Assembly: GCA_003130845.1 (NCBI GenBank)
Contig: QEXW01000022.1
Span: forward strand, 22,313-86,312
Origin: Anaerolineae bacterium
GTDB lineage: Bacteria > Chloroflexota > Anaerolineae > Anaerolineales > Villigracilaceae
Direction of reading: 5' to 3'
DNA length: 64,000 nucleotides
Within the stretch, counting starts at the first letter, position 1. The number at the start of each line of letters is the position of its first letter. Below the pieces are notes generated by a model. It did no database searches, was not told the DNA's origin, and saw nothing but the letters and a program-made list of their open reading frames with translations. Of this stretch, positions 41,158-50,247 are shown in pieces. The position numbers and the translations under genes were made by a program.

Positions 41158-43647
41158 ATGCACAACATTCAAGACGATTGGGACGAAGACGAAGAAGATT
41201 TTGCCATGGCCATCAGCCAGCGGACAGAAGAACTGTACCGCATACCCAACCACGAAACGGACCAGGACGGCGTATTTGAAGCCTTGGCTCTCCCCTTGCG
41301 TGACTTGGTCGTTTTTCCACGCATGGTTTCACCGGTATTCGTAGATAACGATGTGGCCTTACTTACTCTGCGAACGGCCCAGGAACGCAACCAAACCGTA
41401 GTGGCACTGACTCAGAAAGACCCTGAACAAGAGGAACCGCAAGCAAGCGATTTTCTCCAGGTGGGTGTGGAAATTGCGGTTGGCCGGCTGCTCACCATGC
41501 CAGATGGCAACTCCTCCGCCCTGGTGCAAGGGCGCCGGCGGGTGCAAGTGCTGGAGTTCAAACGCCTAAAGCCCTATCTCAAAGTGCGCGTACGCGTTAT
41601 CAACGAGCCGACCAAGCCCGATAAGCAAACCCAAGCCCTGATGCGTTCCGCGCTCAACATGTTTGCGCGCGTCGTAGAACTCAATCGCTCCATTCCCGAA
41701 GAAGCACACCTGTTTGCCCTCAATATCCAAGAACCGGGCTGGCTGGCGGATATGATTGCTACCTCGCTTTCGGTGCCGTTCGAGGAGCGGCAAAAGTTGC
41801 TCCTCATGCCCGACCCCAAAGCACGGCTGGAACGGGTGAACGAATTACTGGCCGAAGAACTAGATGTGCTGGAATTGGAAGAAGATATCCACAATAAAGT
41901 TCAAAGTGAAGTAGATAAAAGCCAGCGTGAGTTCTATCTGCGCGAACAGATGAAAGCCATCCAGACCGAACTGGGCGAAGGTGATATTTGGACGCGCGAT
42001 GTAAACGAGTTGCGCCAAAAAGTGGAGCAAGCCAAACTGCCCGATGAGGCCCGCAAAACCGCCCTGCGCGAAATTGAACGTCTCAACCAGATGCCTCCGA
42101 TGGCGCCCGAAGTCGGCATCATCCGCTCGTATGTTGAGTGGATTTTAGACCTGCCCTGGTCTATCTACACAGAAGACAACCTCGATGTAACCCATGCCGC
42201 CAAGATTTTAGACCGTGACCACTACGGCCTGCAAAAAGCCAAAGACCGCATTTTGGAATATATCGCCGTGCGCTCACTCAAGCCCAAAAAAGAGCGCCAA
42301 CCGATTTTGTGCTTTGTCGGCCCGCCCGGAACAGGCAAAACCTCGCTGGGGCGTTCGATTGCCGAGGCACTCGGGCGCAAGTTTGTGCGTGTTTCGCTGG
42401 GCGGCGTGCGCGATGAAGCCGAAATTCGCGGCCATCGCCGCACCTATATCGGCGCCCTGCCAGGACGCATCATCCAGACCATGAAGCGCGCCGGCAGCAC
42501 CAACCCCCTCTTTATGTTGGACGAAATTGACAAATTAGGCAACGATTTTCGTGGCGACCCCTCCTCCGCGCTTCTGGAAGTGCTAGACCCCGAACAAAAC
42601 CACTCTTTTAGCGACCATTACCTCGAAATCGCTTTTGACCTTTCCAAAGTGATGTTCGTCGCCACTGCCAACACGCTCGCCACCATCCCCGATGCCCTGC
42701 TCGACCGGATGGAAGTAATTGAATTCCCAGGTTACATCGAAGAAGAAAAAATGGCCATCGCCGACCGCTATCTTATTCCACGACAGATGGACGAAAACGG
42801 CATGACCGACAGTGGCCTGCGCTTCGCCGATACCGCCCTGCAACGCATTATCCGTGAATATACTTACGAAGCCGGCGTGCGCAACCTGGAGCGCGAAATC
42901 GGGCGTGTCATCCGTAAGGCAGCCCGCCTCAAGGCGGAAAAAAAGGAATATCCCACCATCATCACGCCCAACGTTGTAGAAAAATTCCTCGGCCCGCCCC
43001 AATACCTGCGCACCGAAGCAGAACGGCGCGATGAAGTCGGTGTGGCCACCTCTTTGGCCTGGACCGAAAACGGCGGCGAGATTATGACCGTCGAAGTTGC
43101 GGTTTTAGATGGCAAAGGCGGCCTGCAAATGACCGGACAAATTGGTGAAGTGATGCAAGAATCCGGGCAGGCAGCCTTAACCTACATCAAATCCCGCGCC
43201 GACTTGTTCGCCATCGAACCAGAAGTCTTCGAGCGCATGGATATTCACGTCCACATGCCTGAAGGCGCCATCCCCAAAGATGGCCCCAGCGCAGGCATTA
43301 CCCTGGCCACCGCTATGATTTCCGCCCTCACCGGACGTCCCATTTACCGCGAAGTAGGCATGACCGGAGAAATTACCTTGCGAGGGCGCGTCTTACCGAT
43401 TGGCGGCGTGCGCGAGAAGGTGCTAGCGGCACATCGCGCCGGTCTCAAAGTGGTTATTCTTCCAGAAAAGAACATGAAAGACCTGGTTGACGTCCCCAAA
43501 CGGGTGCGCACCGATTTGAAAGTCATCCCGGTCGAACACATGGACCAGGTCTTGGAACTGGCACTATACCCTGAACCGGTCATGCCACCTCCCCGTCCCC
43601 GCCGCAGACCAGAAGATGCCCAGGGCCAAGACGAGGCCGAAGAATAG
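41158..43647 (+). CDS. lon: ATP-dependent protease Lon
   Basis: The 829-residue protein has the LonN substrate domain (about 40-240), a helical domain, an AAA+ module (GPPGTGKTSLGRS Walker A, FMLDEIDKLG Walker B) and the protease domain with catalytic Ser in PKDGPSAGITLATAM and Lys in VREKVLAAHRAG. It degrades misfolded and regulatory proteins. There is a short acidic N-terminal tail (DDWDEDEEDF) and a Pro/Arg/Glu-rich C-terminal tail. The start lacks a good Shine-Dalgarno, so it may depend on coupling to folC. The stop codon is within a 21-bp hairpin stem. Confidence 0.97.
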   Translation: MHNIQDDWDEDEEDFAMAISQRTEELYRIPNHETDQDGVFEALALPLRDLVVFPRMVSPVFVDNDVALLTLRTAQERNQTVVALTQKDPEQEEPQASDFLQVGVEIAVGRLLTMPDGNSSALVQGRRRVQVLEFKRLKPYLKVRVRVINEPTKPDKQTQALMRSALNMFARVVELNRSIPEEAHLFALNIQEPGWLADMIATSLSVPFEERQKLLLMPDPKARLERVNELLAEELDVLELEEDIHNKVQSEVDKSQREFYLREQMKAIQTELGEGDIWTRDVNELRQKVEQAKLPDEARKTALREIERLNQMPPMAPEVGIIRSYVEWILDLPWSIYTEDNLDVTHAAKILDRDHYGLQKAKDRILEYIAVRSLKPKKERQPILCFVGPPGTGKTSLGRSIAEALGRKFVRVSLGGVRDEAEIRGHRRTYIGALPGRIIQTMKRAGSTNPLFMLDEIDKLGNDFRGDPSSALLEVLDPEQNHSFSDHYLEIAFDLSKVMFVATANTLATIPDALLDRMEVIEFPGYIEEEKMAIADRYLIPRQMDENGMTDSGLRFADTALQRIIREYTYEAGVRNLEREIGRVIRKAARLKAEKKEYPTIITPNVVEKFLGPPQYLRTEAERRDEVGVATSLAWTENGGEIMTVEVAVLDGKGGLQMTGQIGEVMQESGQAALTYIKSRADLFAIEPEVFERMDIHVHMPEGAIPKDGPSAGITLATAMISALTGRPIYREVGMTGEITLRGRVLPIGGVREKVLAAHRAGLKVVILPEKNMKDLVDVPKRVRTDLKVIPVEHMDQVLELALYPEPVMPPPRPRRRPEDAQGQDEAEE

Positions 43648-43691
43648 AAAAGAGGAAAGAGGCTCTCGGCGCCTCTTTCCTCTTTTCTATT
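43643..43691. terminator. 21-bp perfect hairpin at the end of lon, probable bidirectional terminator
   Basis: Positions 43643-43663 pair perfectly with 43671-43691 around a 7-base loop, with purines in one arm and pyrimidines in the other. The TAG of lon (43645-43647) is inside the first arm. It lies between the convergent genes lon and the epimerase. Confidence 0.75.
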
Positions 43692-43698
43692 ACAGAAT

Positions 43699-44691
43699 TC
43701 ACTCAAACGAAATCGTCCATCGCTCTCTGCCCAGCAAAAACCAACGGGTGGCATCCCGCAGGGCTTCACGCACAGGACGCGGAGAATACCCAAGTTCCTG
43801 CTGTGCCTTCGTATGACGAATAGAAATTCGAGCGCGCACCGTTTCAAGGGCATACGGCGTCAGCATAGGAGACTTGGAAACCAACGGCAAGATATGAGCA
43901 GCGAGCAGGGCTATCCCATCGGGTAAGCGAATACCGACATGCCAACCGCCGGCGGTTTCCCAAACCACGCGCGCCATTTCCTCTAGGGTCAATTGTTCAG
44001 CGCCCAAAATATACGTTTGCCCTGCTCGGCCTTGTTCTGCTGCTAAAATCAACCCCTGGGCCACATCCCGCACATCCACAAAATCAAACGCGCCATTGAT
44101 GAAAAATTTTAGCCCCGGCGAAATATTGTAAAGAACCCCTCGGCCCGAGGTGTAAAGCCGAAAGTCATACGGCCCCACCACGCCGGTTGGACAAGCTACG
44201 ACCGTCTCGAAGCCTGATGCATTGGCCTGCAACACCGCCAGACTAGCAGCAGCCTTGGAACGGTCATACACACCGTGAGCATGTTCAACCGCAAAGGGAA
44301 GCGTCTCATCCACAATCCCTTCCTGGGGCACGCGCAAGGCGTGAACGGAGCTGACAAAAACAAAACGTCGCACCCCTGCACGCTGGGCGGCATCCAGCAA
44401 GCGCAATGTGCCATCTAAATTGATGCGCATCGTCTCCCGTTCGCCCCCTGGGGCAATTTGAATACGCGCTGCCGAGTGGTACACCGTATCAATGCCGGTC
44501 AACAAGCCTTCAGGCAAACGGTCCTCGGCCAAATCCGCCGAAACAGTCTGGACATTTAATCCATGCAGCGGAATGGCATCCTTACCAGAATGAATTAAAG
44601 CCCGCACGCGCTGACCGCGTGCGAGCAATTGCCGTACCAAGACATTCCCAATGTGGCCGGTGGCGCCGGTCACAAATGCATTTAGACTCAT
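43699..44691 (-). CDS. NAD-dependent epimerase/dehydratase (extended SDR)
   Basis: The 330-residue protein has the Rossmann loop TGATGHIGNVL, ARIQ/HSAAR at the NAD site, VFVSSVHAL, and the catalytic YDRSK (Tyr and Lys present). It resembles dihydroflavonol-4-reductase/cholesterol dehydrogenase-like extended SDRs, so a nucleotide-sugar or hydroxyl substrate is plausible. The ATG abuts the stop of the DUF1015 gene with no gap, so the two are coupled. Confidence 0.88.
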   Translation of the reverse strand: MSLNAFVTGATGHIGNVLVRQLLARGQRVRALIHSGKDAIPLHGLNVQTVSADLAEDRLPEGLLTGIDTVYHSAARIQIAPGGERETMRINLDGTLRLLDAAQRAGVRRFVFVSSVHALRVPQEGIVDETLPFAVEHAHGVYDRSKAAASLAVLQANASGFETVVACPTGVVGPYDFRLYTSGRGVLYNISPGLKFFINGAFDFVDVRDVAQGLILAAEQGRAGQTYILGAEQLTLEEMARVVWETAGGWHVGIRLPDGIALLAAHILPLVSKSPMLTPYALETVRARISIRHTKAQQELGYSPRPVREALRDATRWFLLGRERWTISFE

Positions 44692-46005
44692 CTACGGCTC
44701 AATACTCCTTGCTTCAAGATAAAACCGTTTCTCATGCGCTTCGCCCATCGAAAACGTCTTACGAGGCAGCGCGCCATCCAAAATGACGGTCTTAAACAAA
44801 TCGCCCTTGGCCATACCCGGAACGTAAATCCCAACATTCCCTGCTTGACTGCCCAAACGCACGGTGACCTCGGCGCCATGCACATAGTCAATTTTTTCAG
44901 CGCCGCCGTTTTTCAAGAAGGGGTCCAGAAATGCTTGGATGGTGCCCACCGGCAGGTTGGTCGAAGGATGCCGAATTTCGACCACCCCAAACCCGCGCCC
45001 GCCTCCCACCAGACCGATTAACTGCCCCTGCGAATTACCGGCATTGACAGCTTGTATCATCGCTTCGGCACTCTCAACCGGGTGGTAGGTGTAATCTGTC
45101 CCAAACGTGGTTTGCAGTGCAGCATAAATATCGGTTTTCAACCCAAACAAAACGCGGTGAATCGGCTCAAATTCCAGCGCTTCATCATGCACGTTTTCAA
45201 TTTCAACCAGCGCATAGCGCGAAGGATGGTCCATCCCAACCAGGGCTTTGTTCTTTTCCCAAATGGCCTTGGCAGTTGCCAGGGAATGATTCCCATCCCC
45301 CATAGCAAACAGCAAAACCGGGGTATCGGCAGGTAAACCATATTTGGCAGCAAAGGTTTGTGGCTGCGCCAGCTTTCGCAAGGCGTCAACCACTGGGCGT
45401 TCGTCTGGCACGGCATAACCGGTCAGATGCCCACTCCCCAACATCAAGTCAAAGTCATATAGCTTTTCCAGGGAGTCCTTCATTGCCGCAATCGGCTCGA
45501 TAACCGAACGCTCTGGGTCATCAATCAGGACCAAAATGTGCGGCAACTCCAGCGGAGCGCCCTCACGGATTTTGATACGCGGTGGCAAACGTTCGATAAT
45601 CGTCCCTTCGGTAGCGCGAATCAAACTAGTAGCGCCGCGCGCGTAATCATAACACTCCAGGTCAAGCGCCAACATCAACCCTTTGCGGGTTTTCTGACCG
45701 ACCGTGCGCTCGACATAAATCAAACCTTCGCGTGCTTGGAACAAACCAGCCTGCAGATAGTTGCGCATGGTGTGCTGAATGCGCTCAATCCGTTCTGCAA
45801 CATCAGGCTGTTCCAAATAAATTTCGGGCAACGTAATGCGCAAAGTGGAGGGAGCATCGCCAACAATTTGTTCCACTTGTTGCCAATATTCAGGCTGCGA
45901 GGTGAACTGGTCAACAGCAATCGTTGCCCACTTCTGCAGGTCTATGCCCGCTTTGGGCAGATACACTTCGGGGATAAGAATACCAAGGTCAGGGTACACT
46001 TTCAT
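44692..46005 (-). CDS. DUF1015 family protein
   Basis: The 437-residue protein matches DUF1015 (YccM-like, function unknown). It has LPLLFAMGDGNHSLATAKA-type His motif (GDGNHSLATAKAIWEK), ALVEIENVHDE, and LGSGHLTGYAVPDER. The GDGNHS motif is the family hallmark. In many genomes it neighbours serA, as here, where the gene lies 63 bases after serA, and a link to serine metabolism is suspected. The ATG at 46005 has GGAG; the longer frame has none. Confidence 0.87.
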   Translation of the reverse strand: MKVYPDLGILIPEVYLPKAGIDLQKWATIAVDQFTSQPEYWQQVEQIVGDAPSTLRITLPEIYLEQPDVAERIERIQHTMRNYLQAGLFQAREGLIYVERTVGQKTRKGLMLALDLECYDYARGATSLIRATEGTIIERLPPRIKIREGAPLELPHILVLIDDPERSVIEPIAAMKDSLEKLYDFDLMLGSGHLTGYAVPDERPVVDALRKLAQPQTFAAKYGLPADTPVLLFAMGDGNHSLATAKAIWEKNKALVGMDHPSRYALVEIENVHDEALEFEPIHRVLFGLKTDIYAALQTTFGTDYTYHPVESAEAMIQAVNAGNSQGQLIGLVGGGRGFGVVEIRHPSTNLPVGTIQAFLDPFLKNGGAEKIDYVHGAEVTVRLGSQAGNVGIYVPGMAKGDLFKTVILDGALPRKTFSMGEAHEKRFYLEARSIEP

Positions 46006-46068
46006 GCCGTTCGTCTCCAGGAGGAGGGTGAGTAACAAGAAAACAGCCCTGGTCACTCACCTGCTTGT

Positions 46069-46974
46069 TCAGGCTTTGCGCTGGGCAAACTCAATCACAA
46101 TTTGCGCTACTTCGGCGCCTACCCGGCCTTGCGCCTCTTTCGTAGCCGCGCCAATATGTGGCGAGGCAATCACATTGTCCAATTTAACCAGTTTCCAATC
46201 ACTGGGGGGTTCTTCGGCAAAGACATCCAAGGCCGCAGCGGCCACTTTGCCACTGACCAGGGCCTCGTACAGCGCCTGCTCATTGATAATGCCACCACGC
46301 GCGCAATTCACAATCCGCACACCGGTTTTCATCTTGGCAAACTGTTCCGCGCCGAGCATATTGGCCGATTCCTTGGTCTTAGGCAGGTGCAGACTGATAT
46401 AGTCCGCTTGGGCCAGCAATTCATCCAGGCTGACCAGTTGACCATATTCAAACGCTGTGACATACGGGTCGTAAGCCAAGACGTTCATACCCAGCGCAAC
46501 GGCACGTTTGGCAGTGGCTTTGCCGATGTTTCCCACACCAATCAGGCCCAGCGTTTTGCCGCCAATTTCATCACCCTCAAAGGCCTTCTTTTCCCATTTT
46601 TCGGCCTTCATTGTTTCACTGGCCTTGTAAAGCGAACGCGCCAACATGAACATGTAACCGATTGCCAATTCGGCAACCGAATCCGAAGAGGCCAGCGGTG
46701 TGTTGCGCACTTCAATCCCTTTGGCGCGCGCATACTCCACATCAATCGTATCCAGGCCCACCCCGCCACGCACAATCAGTTTCAAGTTCGGGCAAGCATC
46801 TATCAACGGCTGGCGCACTTTGGTGCGTGAACGAACGACCAGCACATCATAGGCCGGAGCAACCGTCATCAACTCTTCGGGAGTGATTTCAAAATGGGTA
46901 TCAACGGTCAGACCGGCAGCGCGCATCTGCTCGATGCACTCTTTTTCAGTTTTATCGCAGACCAGGACTTTCAT
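46069..46974 (-). CDS. serA: D-3-phosphoglycerate dehydrogenase-like 2-hydroxyacid dehydrogenase
   Basis: The 301-residue protein has the D-hydroxyacid dehydrogenase layout, with the NAD loop GLIGVGNIGKATAKR, catalytic Arg in NCARGGIINE, Glu in DVFAEEPP and His in ASPHIGAA. It is the short form without an ACT or ASB domain, so it is not expected to be inhibited by serine in the E. coli manner. It oxidises 3-phosphoglycerate, the first step of serine synthesis. It is divergent from serC, which does the second step. A phosphoserine phosphatase gene is not in the window. Confidence 0.93.
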   Translation of the reverse strand: MKVLVCDKTEKECIEQMRAAGLTVDTHFEITPEELMTVAPAYDVLVVRSRTKVRQPLIDACPNLKLIVRGGVGLDTIDVEYARAKGIEVRNTPLASSDSVAELAIGYMFMLARSLYKASETMKAEKWEKKAFEGDEIGGKTLGLIGVGNIGKATAKRAVALGMNVLAYDPYVTAFEYGQLVSLDELLAQADYISLHLPKTKESANMLGAEQFAKMKTGVRIVNCARGGIINEQALYEALVSGKVAAAALDVFAEEPPSDWKLVKLDNVIASPHIGAATKEAQGRVGAEVAQIVIEFAQRKA

Positions 46975-47012
46975 GTTTCTCTCCTATTCATCGGAATGGG
47001 GATTTTAAGAAA

Positions 47013-47045
47013 CAAGGCCAGCCCGGTCTTTCCGGCTGAGCCTTG
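47013..47045 (-). terminator. Stable hairpin in the serA leader (possible attenuator)
   Basis: On the minus strand CAAGGC...CAGCC pairs with GGCTG...GCCTTG (about 13 pairs with two small bulges, 5-base loop AAAGA), followed by TTTCTTAAAAT. It lies between the serA promoter and start codon, 39 bases before the ATG. Confidence 0.55.
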
Positions 47046-47075
47046 CGCTGATGAAAACATCGCATTCACAGGGTC

Positions 47076-47104
47076 ATTCTAATCAGCGTGAAACCCTTTG
47101 TCAA
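47076..47104 (-). promoter_or_regulatory. serA promoter
   Basis: On the minus strand TTGACA (47099-47104) and TAGAAT (47076-47081) are 17 bases apart, a near-perfect sigma70-type promoter. It gives a leader of about 95 bases. Confidence 0.75.
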
Positions 47105-47141
47105 CGGATAACTATCATCCGATAAACGTGCCGAATGTACT

Positions 47142-47170
47142 TTGTGATTTTTCGAGCGGGGGGCTATAAT
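47142..47170 (+). promoter_or_regulatory. serC promoter
   Basis: TTGTGA (47142-47147) and TATAAT (47165-47170) are 17 bases apart. The leader is about 85 bases with an AAGGAG. CCACTC near 47180 can pair with GAGTGG near 47231, so it is possibly structured. Confidence 0.65.
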
Positions 47171-47261
47171 CGGAGCGTAACCCACTCACTACGCAGCCGG
47201 ATACCCCACCGCAAGACCCAGAAACCCGGCGAGTGGCACAACCGGAGATAAGGAGAAGAAC

Positions 47262-48356
47262 ATGTCTGAAACCGTTCATCGCGCGCATAATTTCAACGCT
47301 GGCCCGGCCGGCTTGCCGTTGGAAGTGATGCAACAAGCACAAGCCGAGTTGCTAGATTACAAAGGCACAGGAATGTCCATCATGGAGATGAGTCATCGCT
47401 CCAAAGAATTCGAGGCCATGCTCAACGAAACCGAAGCCGACTTGCGCGAACTGCTCAACATCCCGGCCAACTACAAAGTCTTATTCATGCAAGGCGGAGC
47501 GAGCTTACAGTTCTCAATGATTCCGATGAACCTGCGCCCCGCAGGCGCCTCGGCCGATTACATTGTGACCGGGGCTTGGAGCAAAAAAGCCGTGCAAGAG
47601 GCGCAAAAACTCGGCCCAACGCGCGTTGCCGCCGATATGAAAACCTGCAATTACAGCGCCCTGCCCACCAGCCTGGACCTCGACCCACAGGCCGCTTACC
47701 TGTATTATTGCTCGAATGAGACCATTCATGGCGTCGAGTTCTTTCAAGAACCCCAGCCGCCGGCGGGGGTAGAATTGGTCTGTGATGCCTCCTCCGATTT
47801 TATGAGCCGCCCGCTGGATGTTACAAAATATGCCTATCTCTATGCCGGTGCGCAAAAGAACATCGGCCCGGCGGGGGTCGTCGTCGGCATCTTGCGTGAG
47901 GACCTGCTCGAACGTGTCCCGGCCAACTTGCCCGTCATGTTAGATTACAAAGTACAGGTCGAAAACAACTCACTCTACAACACCCCCCCTTGCTTTGCCA
48001 TTTACATGGTCGGCTTGGTCATGAAGTGGATTAAGAAACTCGGCGGCCTGACGGCCATCGAAGCTCGCAACAAAGCCAAGGCCGACTTGCTATACCAAAC
48101 GATTGATGCCAGTGGTGGATTTTATCGCGGTCATGCCGCCCCCGAAGCCCGCTCACGCATGAACGTCACCTTCCGCCTGCCGACCGAAGAGTTAGAAGCG
48201 CAATTCGTCAGCCAGGCCAAGAAGTTAAATATGATTGGTCTAAAAGGCCATCGCTCGGTCGGCGGCCTGCGCGCCTCCATTTACAACGCCGTCGAGCTGA
48301 CCGATGTTCAGGCCCTGGTCGAATTTATGAAAGAATTTCAAAAGAAAAACGGCTAA
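47262..48356 (+). CDS. serC: Phosphoserine aminotransferase
   Basis: The 364-residue class V aminotransferase has the SerC start FNAGPAGLPLEVMQQAQ, MEMSHRSKEFE, GGASLQFSMIPMNL and the PLP Lys in YAGAQKNIGPAGV. It converts 3-phosphohydroxypyruvate to phosphoserine. It is divergent from serA, which makes its substrate. It has a good AAGGAG start, its own promoter and a strong terminator. Confidence 0.97.
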   Translation: MSETVHRAHNFNAGPAGLPLEVMQQAQAELLDYKGTGMSIMEMSHRSKEFEAMLNETEADLRELLNIPANYKVLFMQGGASLQFSMIPMNLRPAGASADYIVTGAWSKKAVQEAQKLGPTRVAADMKTCNYSALPTSLDLDPQAAYLYYCSNETIHGVEFFQEPQPPAGVELVCDASSDFMSRPLDVTKYAYLYAGAQKNIGPAGVVVGILREDLLERVPANLPVMLDYKVQVENNSLYNTPPCFAIYMVGLVMKWIKKLGGLTAIEARNKAKADLLYQTIDASGGFYRGHAAPEARSRMNVTFRLPTEELEAQFVSQAKKLNMIGLKGHRSVGGLRASIYNAVELTDVQALVEFMKEFQKKNG

Positions 48357-48396
48357 CCCGTCTGGCTCTGCCACGCAAACCAGGCTTAGCAAACAC

Positions 48397-48430
48397 AACG
48401 CCCCGCGCCATTCGAACGGGGCGTTTTTTT
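48397..48430 (+). terminator. serC terminator
   Basis: AACGCCCCG (48397-48405) pairs perfectly with CGGGGCGTT (48417-48425) and is followed by T through 48430. It is a textbook Rho-independent terminator. Confidence 0.92.
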
Positions 48431-48456
48431 GTCGTTGAAAAATAGACCGACGCTTG

Positions 48457-49392
48457 TCACTCCGATTGACTATCTCTGGATGCCAAATAAATACCAGCCA
48501 AAATCAAAATCCCCCCTATCACTTCGAGTGCTGACGGGACTTCGCGCAAAATCAGCAAAGCCAACACCGTTGAGCCAATGGGTTCACCCAGCAAGGTGAC
48601 AGCCACAAAAGAGGCCGGCAAATAACGCAACGCCCAGTTAAACGTAGAATGCCCAAGCAACTGCGGCACCAACGCCAACAAGAGCAACCACAAATAATTC
48701 AACGGTGCATACCCCCAAGGCGAATAACCCGCCCCACGCATAATCACCAACAAAACCAGGGCTGCCATGCCATACACCACAAAGATATAGGCAATCAACG
48801 ACATCTTAGCGCGCAAGCGACGACCGATGAGCAAATACCCCGCTCCCATCCAAGCGCCACACAAGGCCAAAAAATTGCCCCACAAGGCCGAACCCTGAAA
48901 AAAATCTTCCAACGGCGGGCAGACCAACCCACTTTCGATACGGCATGTTTCGCTTAACCCCACCACGGTTCCACCCAGCATAGCCAAAGCCAACCCCAAA
49001 AACGTGACACGCTGGATAGATTCGCGCAAAACCAGCGGTGAAAGCAGCGCCACCCACAACGGCGTGGTACTGACCAAAACAACCGAGCTGGCAACCGAGG
49101 TAAATTCCAGTGACGAAATCCACGTAGCAAAGTGCAAAGCCAAAAAGAACCCCGAAAGCAACCCCAAGGCCGTTTCACGGCGGGTGAGCCGTCTTAATTC
49201 GTCCTGATGCCGTACCAGAGCCAGCGGCGCCAGCACGAGAGAAGCCAGAGTCAGGCGCACCGCAGCAATCACAAGCGAGGGAACTTCGCGTTGGGCATAG
49301 CGAATAAAAATCGCCGCCGTCGAAACGGCTAAAATGCCACCGACAATGGCCAAATAAAACAAAAATGGGTTACGATGTGTGGTATTCATCAT
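48457..49392 (-). CDS. EamA/DMT-family transporter
   Basis: The 311-residue protein has ten hydrophobic segments in two repeats (each an EamA unit), with AAIFIRYAQREVPSLVIAA near the start and SLVLAPLALVRHQ. The drug/metabolite exporter superfamily moves amino acids, nucleosides or drugs. The substrate cannot be told. The C-terminus ends AGIYLASRDSQSE. Two adjacent ATGs (49392, 49389) could start it. The Shine-Dalgarno is weak. Confidence 0.88.
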   Translation of the reverse strand: MMNTTHRNPFLFYLAIVGGILAVSTAAIFIRYAQREVPSLVIAAVRLTLASLVLAPLALVRHQDELRRLTRRETALGLLSGFFLALHFATWISSLEFTSVASSVVLVSTTPLWVALLSPLVLRESIQRVTFLGLALAMLGGTVVGLSETCRIESGLVCPPLEDFFQGSALWGNFLALCGAWMGAGYLLIGRRLRAKMSLIAYIFVVYGMAALVLLVIMRGAGYSPWGYAPLNYLWLLLLALVPQLLGHSTFNWALRYLPASFVAVTLLGEPIGSTVLALLILREVPSALEVIGGILILAGIYLASRDSQSE

Positions 49393-49448
49393 ACAATTCG
49401 CCAGAGGCTATCACCCGTATTGGGGATACAAATCATCCCATCACGCAA

Positions 49449-49477
49449 TTGATTTTCAGTTTTCGCAGGGCTAGAAT
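49449..49477 (+). promoter_or_regulatory. sodA promoter
   Basis: TTGATT (49449-49454) and TAGAAT (49472-49477) stand 17 bases apart, 75 bases before the start codon. Confidence 0.6.
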
Positions 49478-49552
49478 GTCCGTGTGCTTGGTACAAAGCA
49501 ATCCTAAATCACCCCGCTAGTTCCGTCAACCCGAAAAAACAGGAGAACCCCT

Positions 49553-50155
49553 ATGGCTTTTGAACTTCCTCCCCTTCCCTATGCATACGAAGCGCTCGAA
49601 CCCTTTATTGACGCGCAGACAATGAACATTCACCACACCAAACATCATCAAGCCTACATCACCAATCTCAATGCAGCCCTCGAAAAACACCCCGAACTGA
49701 GCAGCTGGAGCTTGGACGACTTGATGATACGGCTCAACGAAGTGCCGGAAAGCATCCGCACTGCCGTGCGCAATCATGGTGGCGGTCATTGGAATCACGC
49801 CATGTTCTGGCAAATTATGGCACCACAAGCCGGCGGTGAACCAAGCGGCGCGCTTGCCAAAGCCATTGAAGCCGACTTTGGCTCCTTTGCCAACTTCAAA
49901 TCCGAATTCGAAAAAGCTGCTATGGGCCGCTTCGGCTCGGGCTGGGCTTGGCTCGTCGAAAAAGGCGATAAATTGGCCGTCATCTCCACCGCCAACCAAG
50001 ACAATCCACTCACGGAGGGTCTCAAACCGTTACTGGGCATTGACGTGTGGGAACATGCCTACTACCTAAAATATCAAAATCGCCGCGCCGAATACGTTTC
50101 CGCTTGGTGGAACGTAGTCAACTGGGAAGCAGTCGCTGCACGCTTTGGCAAATAA
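49553..50155 (+). CDS. sodA: Superoxide dismutase (Mn/Fe type)
   Basis: The 200-residue protein has all four metal ligands in [33 protein letters not shown]. The Mn-type context (NQDNPL around residue 148, versus Ala-Gly in Fe enzymes) favours manganese, though cambialistic use is possible. It removes superoxide in the cytoplasm. The start has AGGAG. The 3' terminator is strong. Confidence 0.95.
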   Translation: MAFELPPLPYAYEALEPFIDAQTMNIHHTKHHQAYITNLNAALEKHPELSSWSLDDLMIRLNEVPESIRTAVRNHGGGHWNHAMFWQIMAPQAGGEPSGALAKAIEADFGSFANFKSEFEKAAMGRFGSGWAWLVEKGDKLAVISTANQDNPLTEGLKPLLGIDVWEHAYYLKYQNRRAEYVSAWWNVVNWEAVAARFGK

Positions 50156-50163
50156 CCTCTAGT

Positions 50164-50191
50164 AAAACCCGCGCTTTCAGGCGCGGGTTTT
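50164..50191 (+). terminator. sodA terminator
   Basis: AAAACCCGCGC (50164-50174) and GCGCGGGTTTT (50181-50191) form a perfect 11-bp stem with a 6-base loop, with T at its end. It can act on both strands. Confidence 0.85.
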
Positions 50192-50193
50192 GA

Positions 50194-50199
50194 TATAAT
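50194..50199 (+). promoter_or_regulatory. -10 box of the ferredoxin gene
   Basis: TATAAT directly follows the sodA terminator, giving a 40-50 base leader with GAGGAGG. Confidence 0.55.
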
Positions 50200-50247
50200 C
50201 AAAGTGTCCGGTCGTTCATCTCACCCAATTCCAGAGGAGGAATTCGT

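Noticed and set aside
47172..47261. Riboswitch or T-box in the serC leader
   Set aside because: A CCACTC/GAGTGG pairing is possible, but no conserved core of a known class and no tRNA-like anti-terminator are visible.
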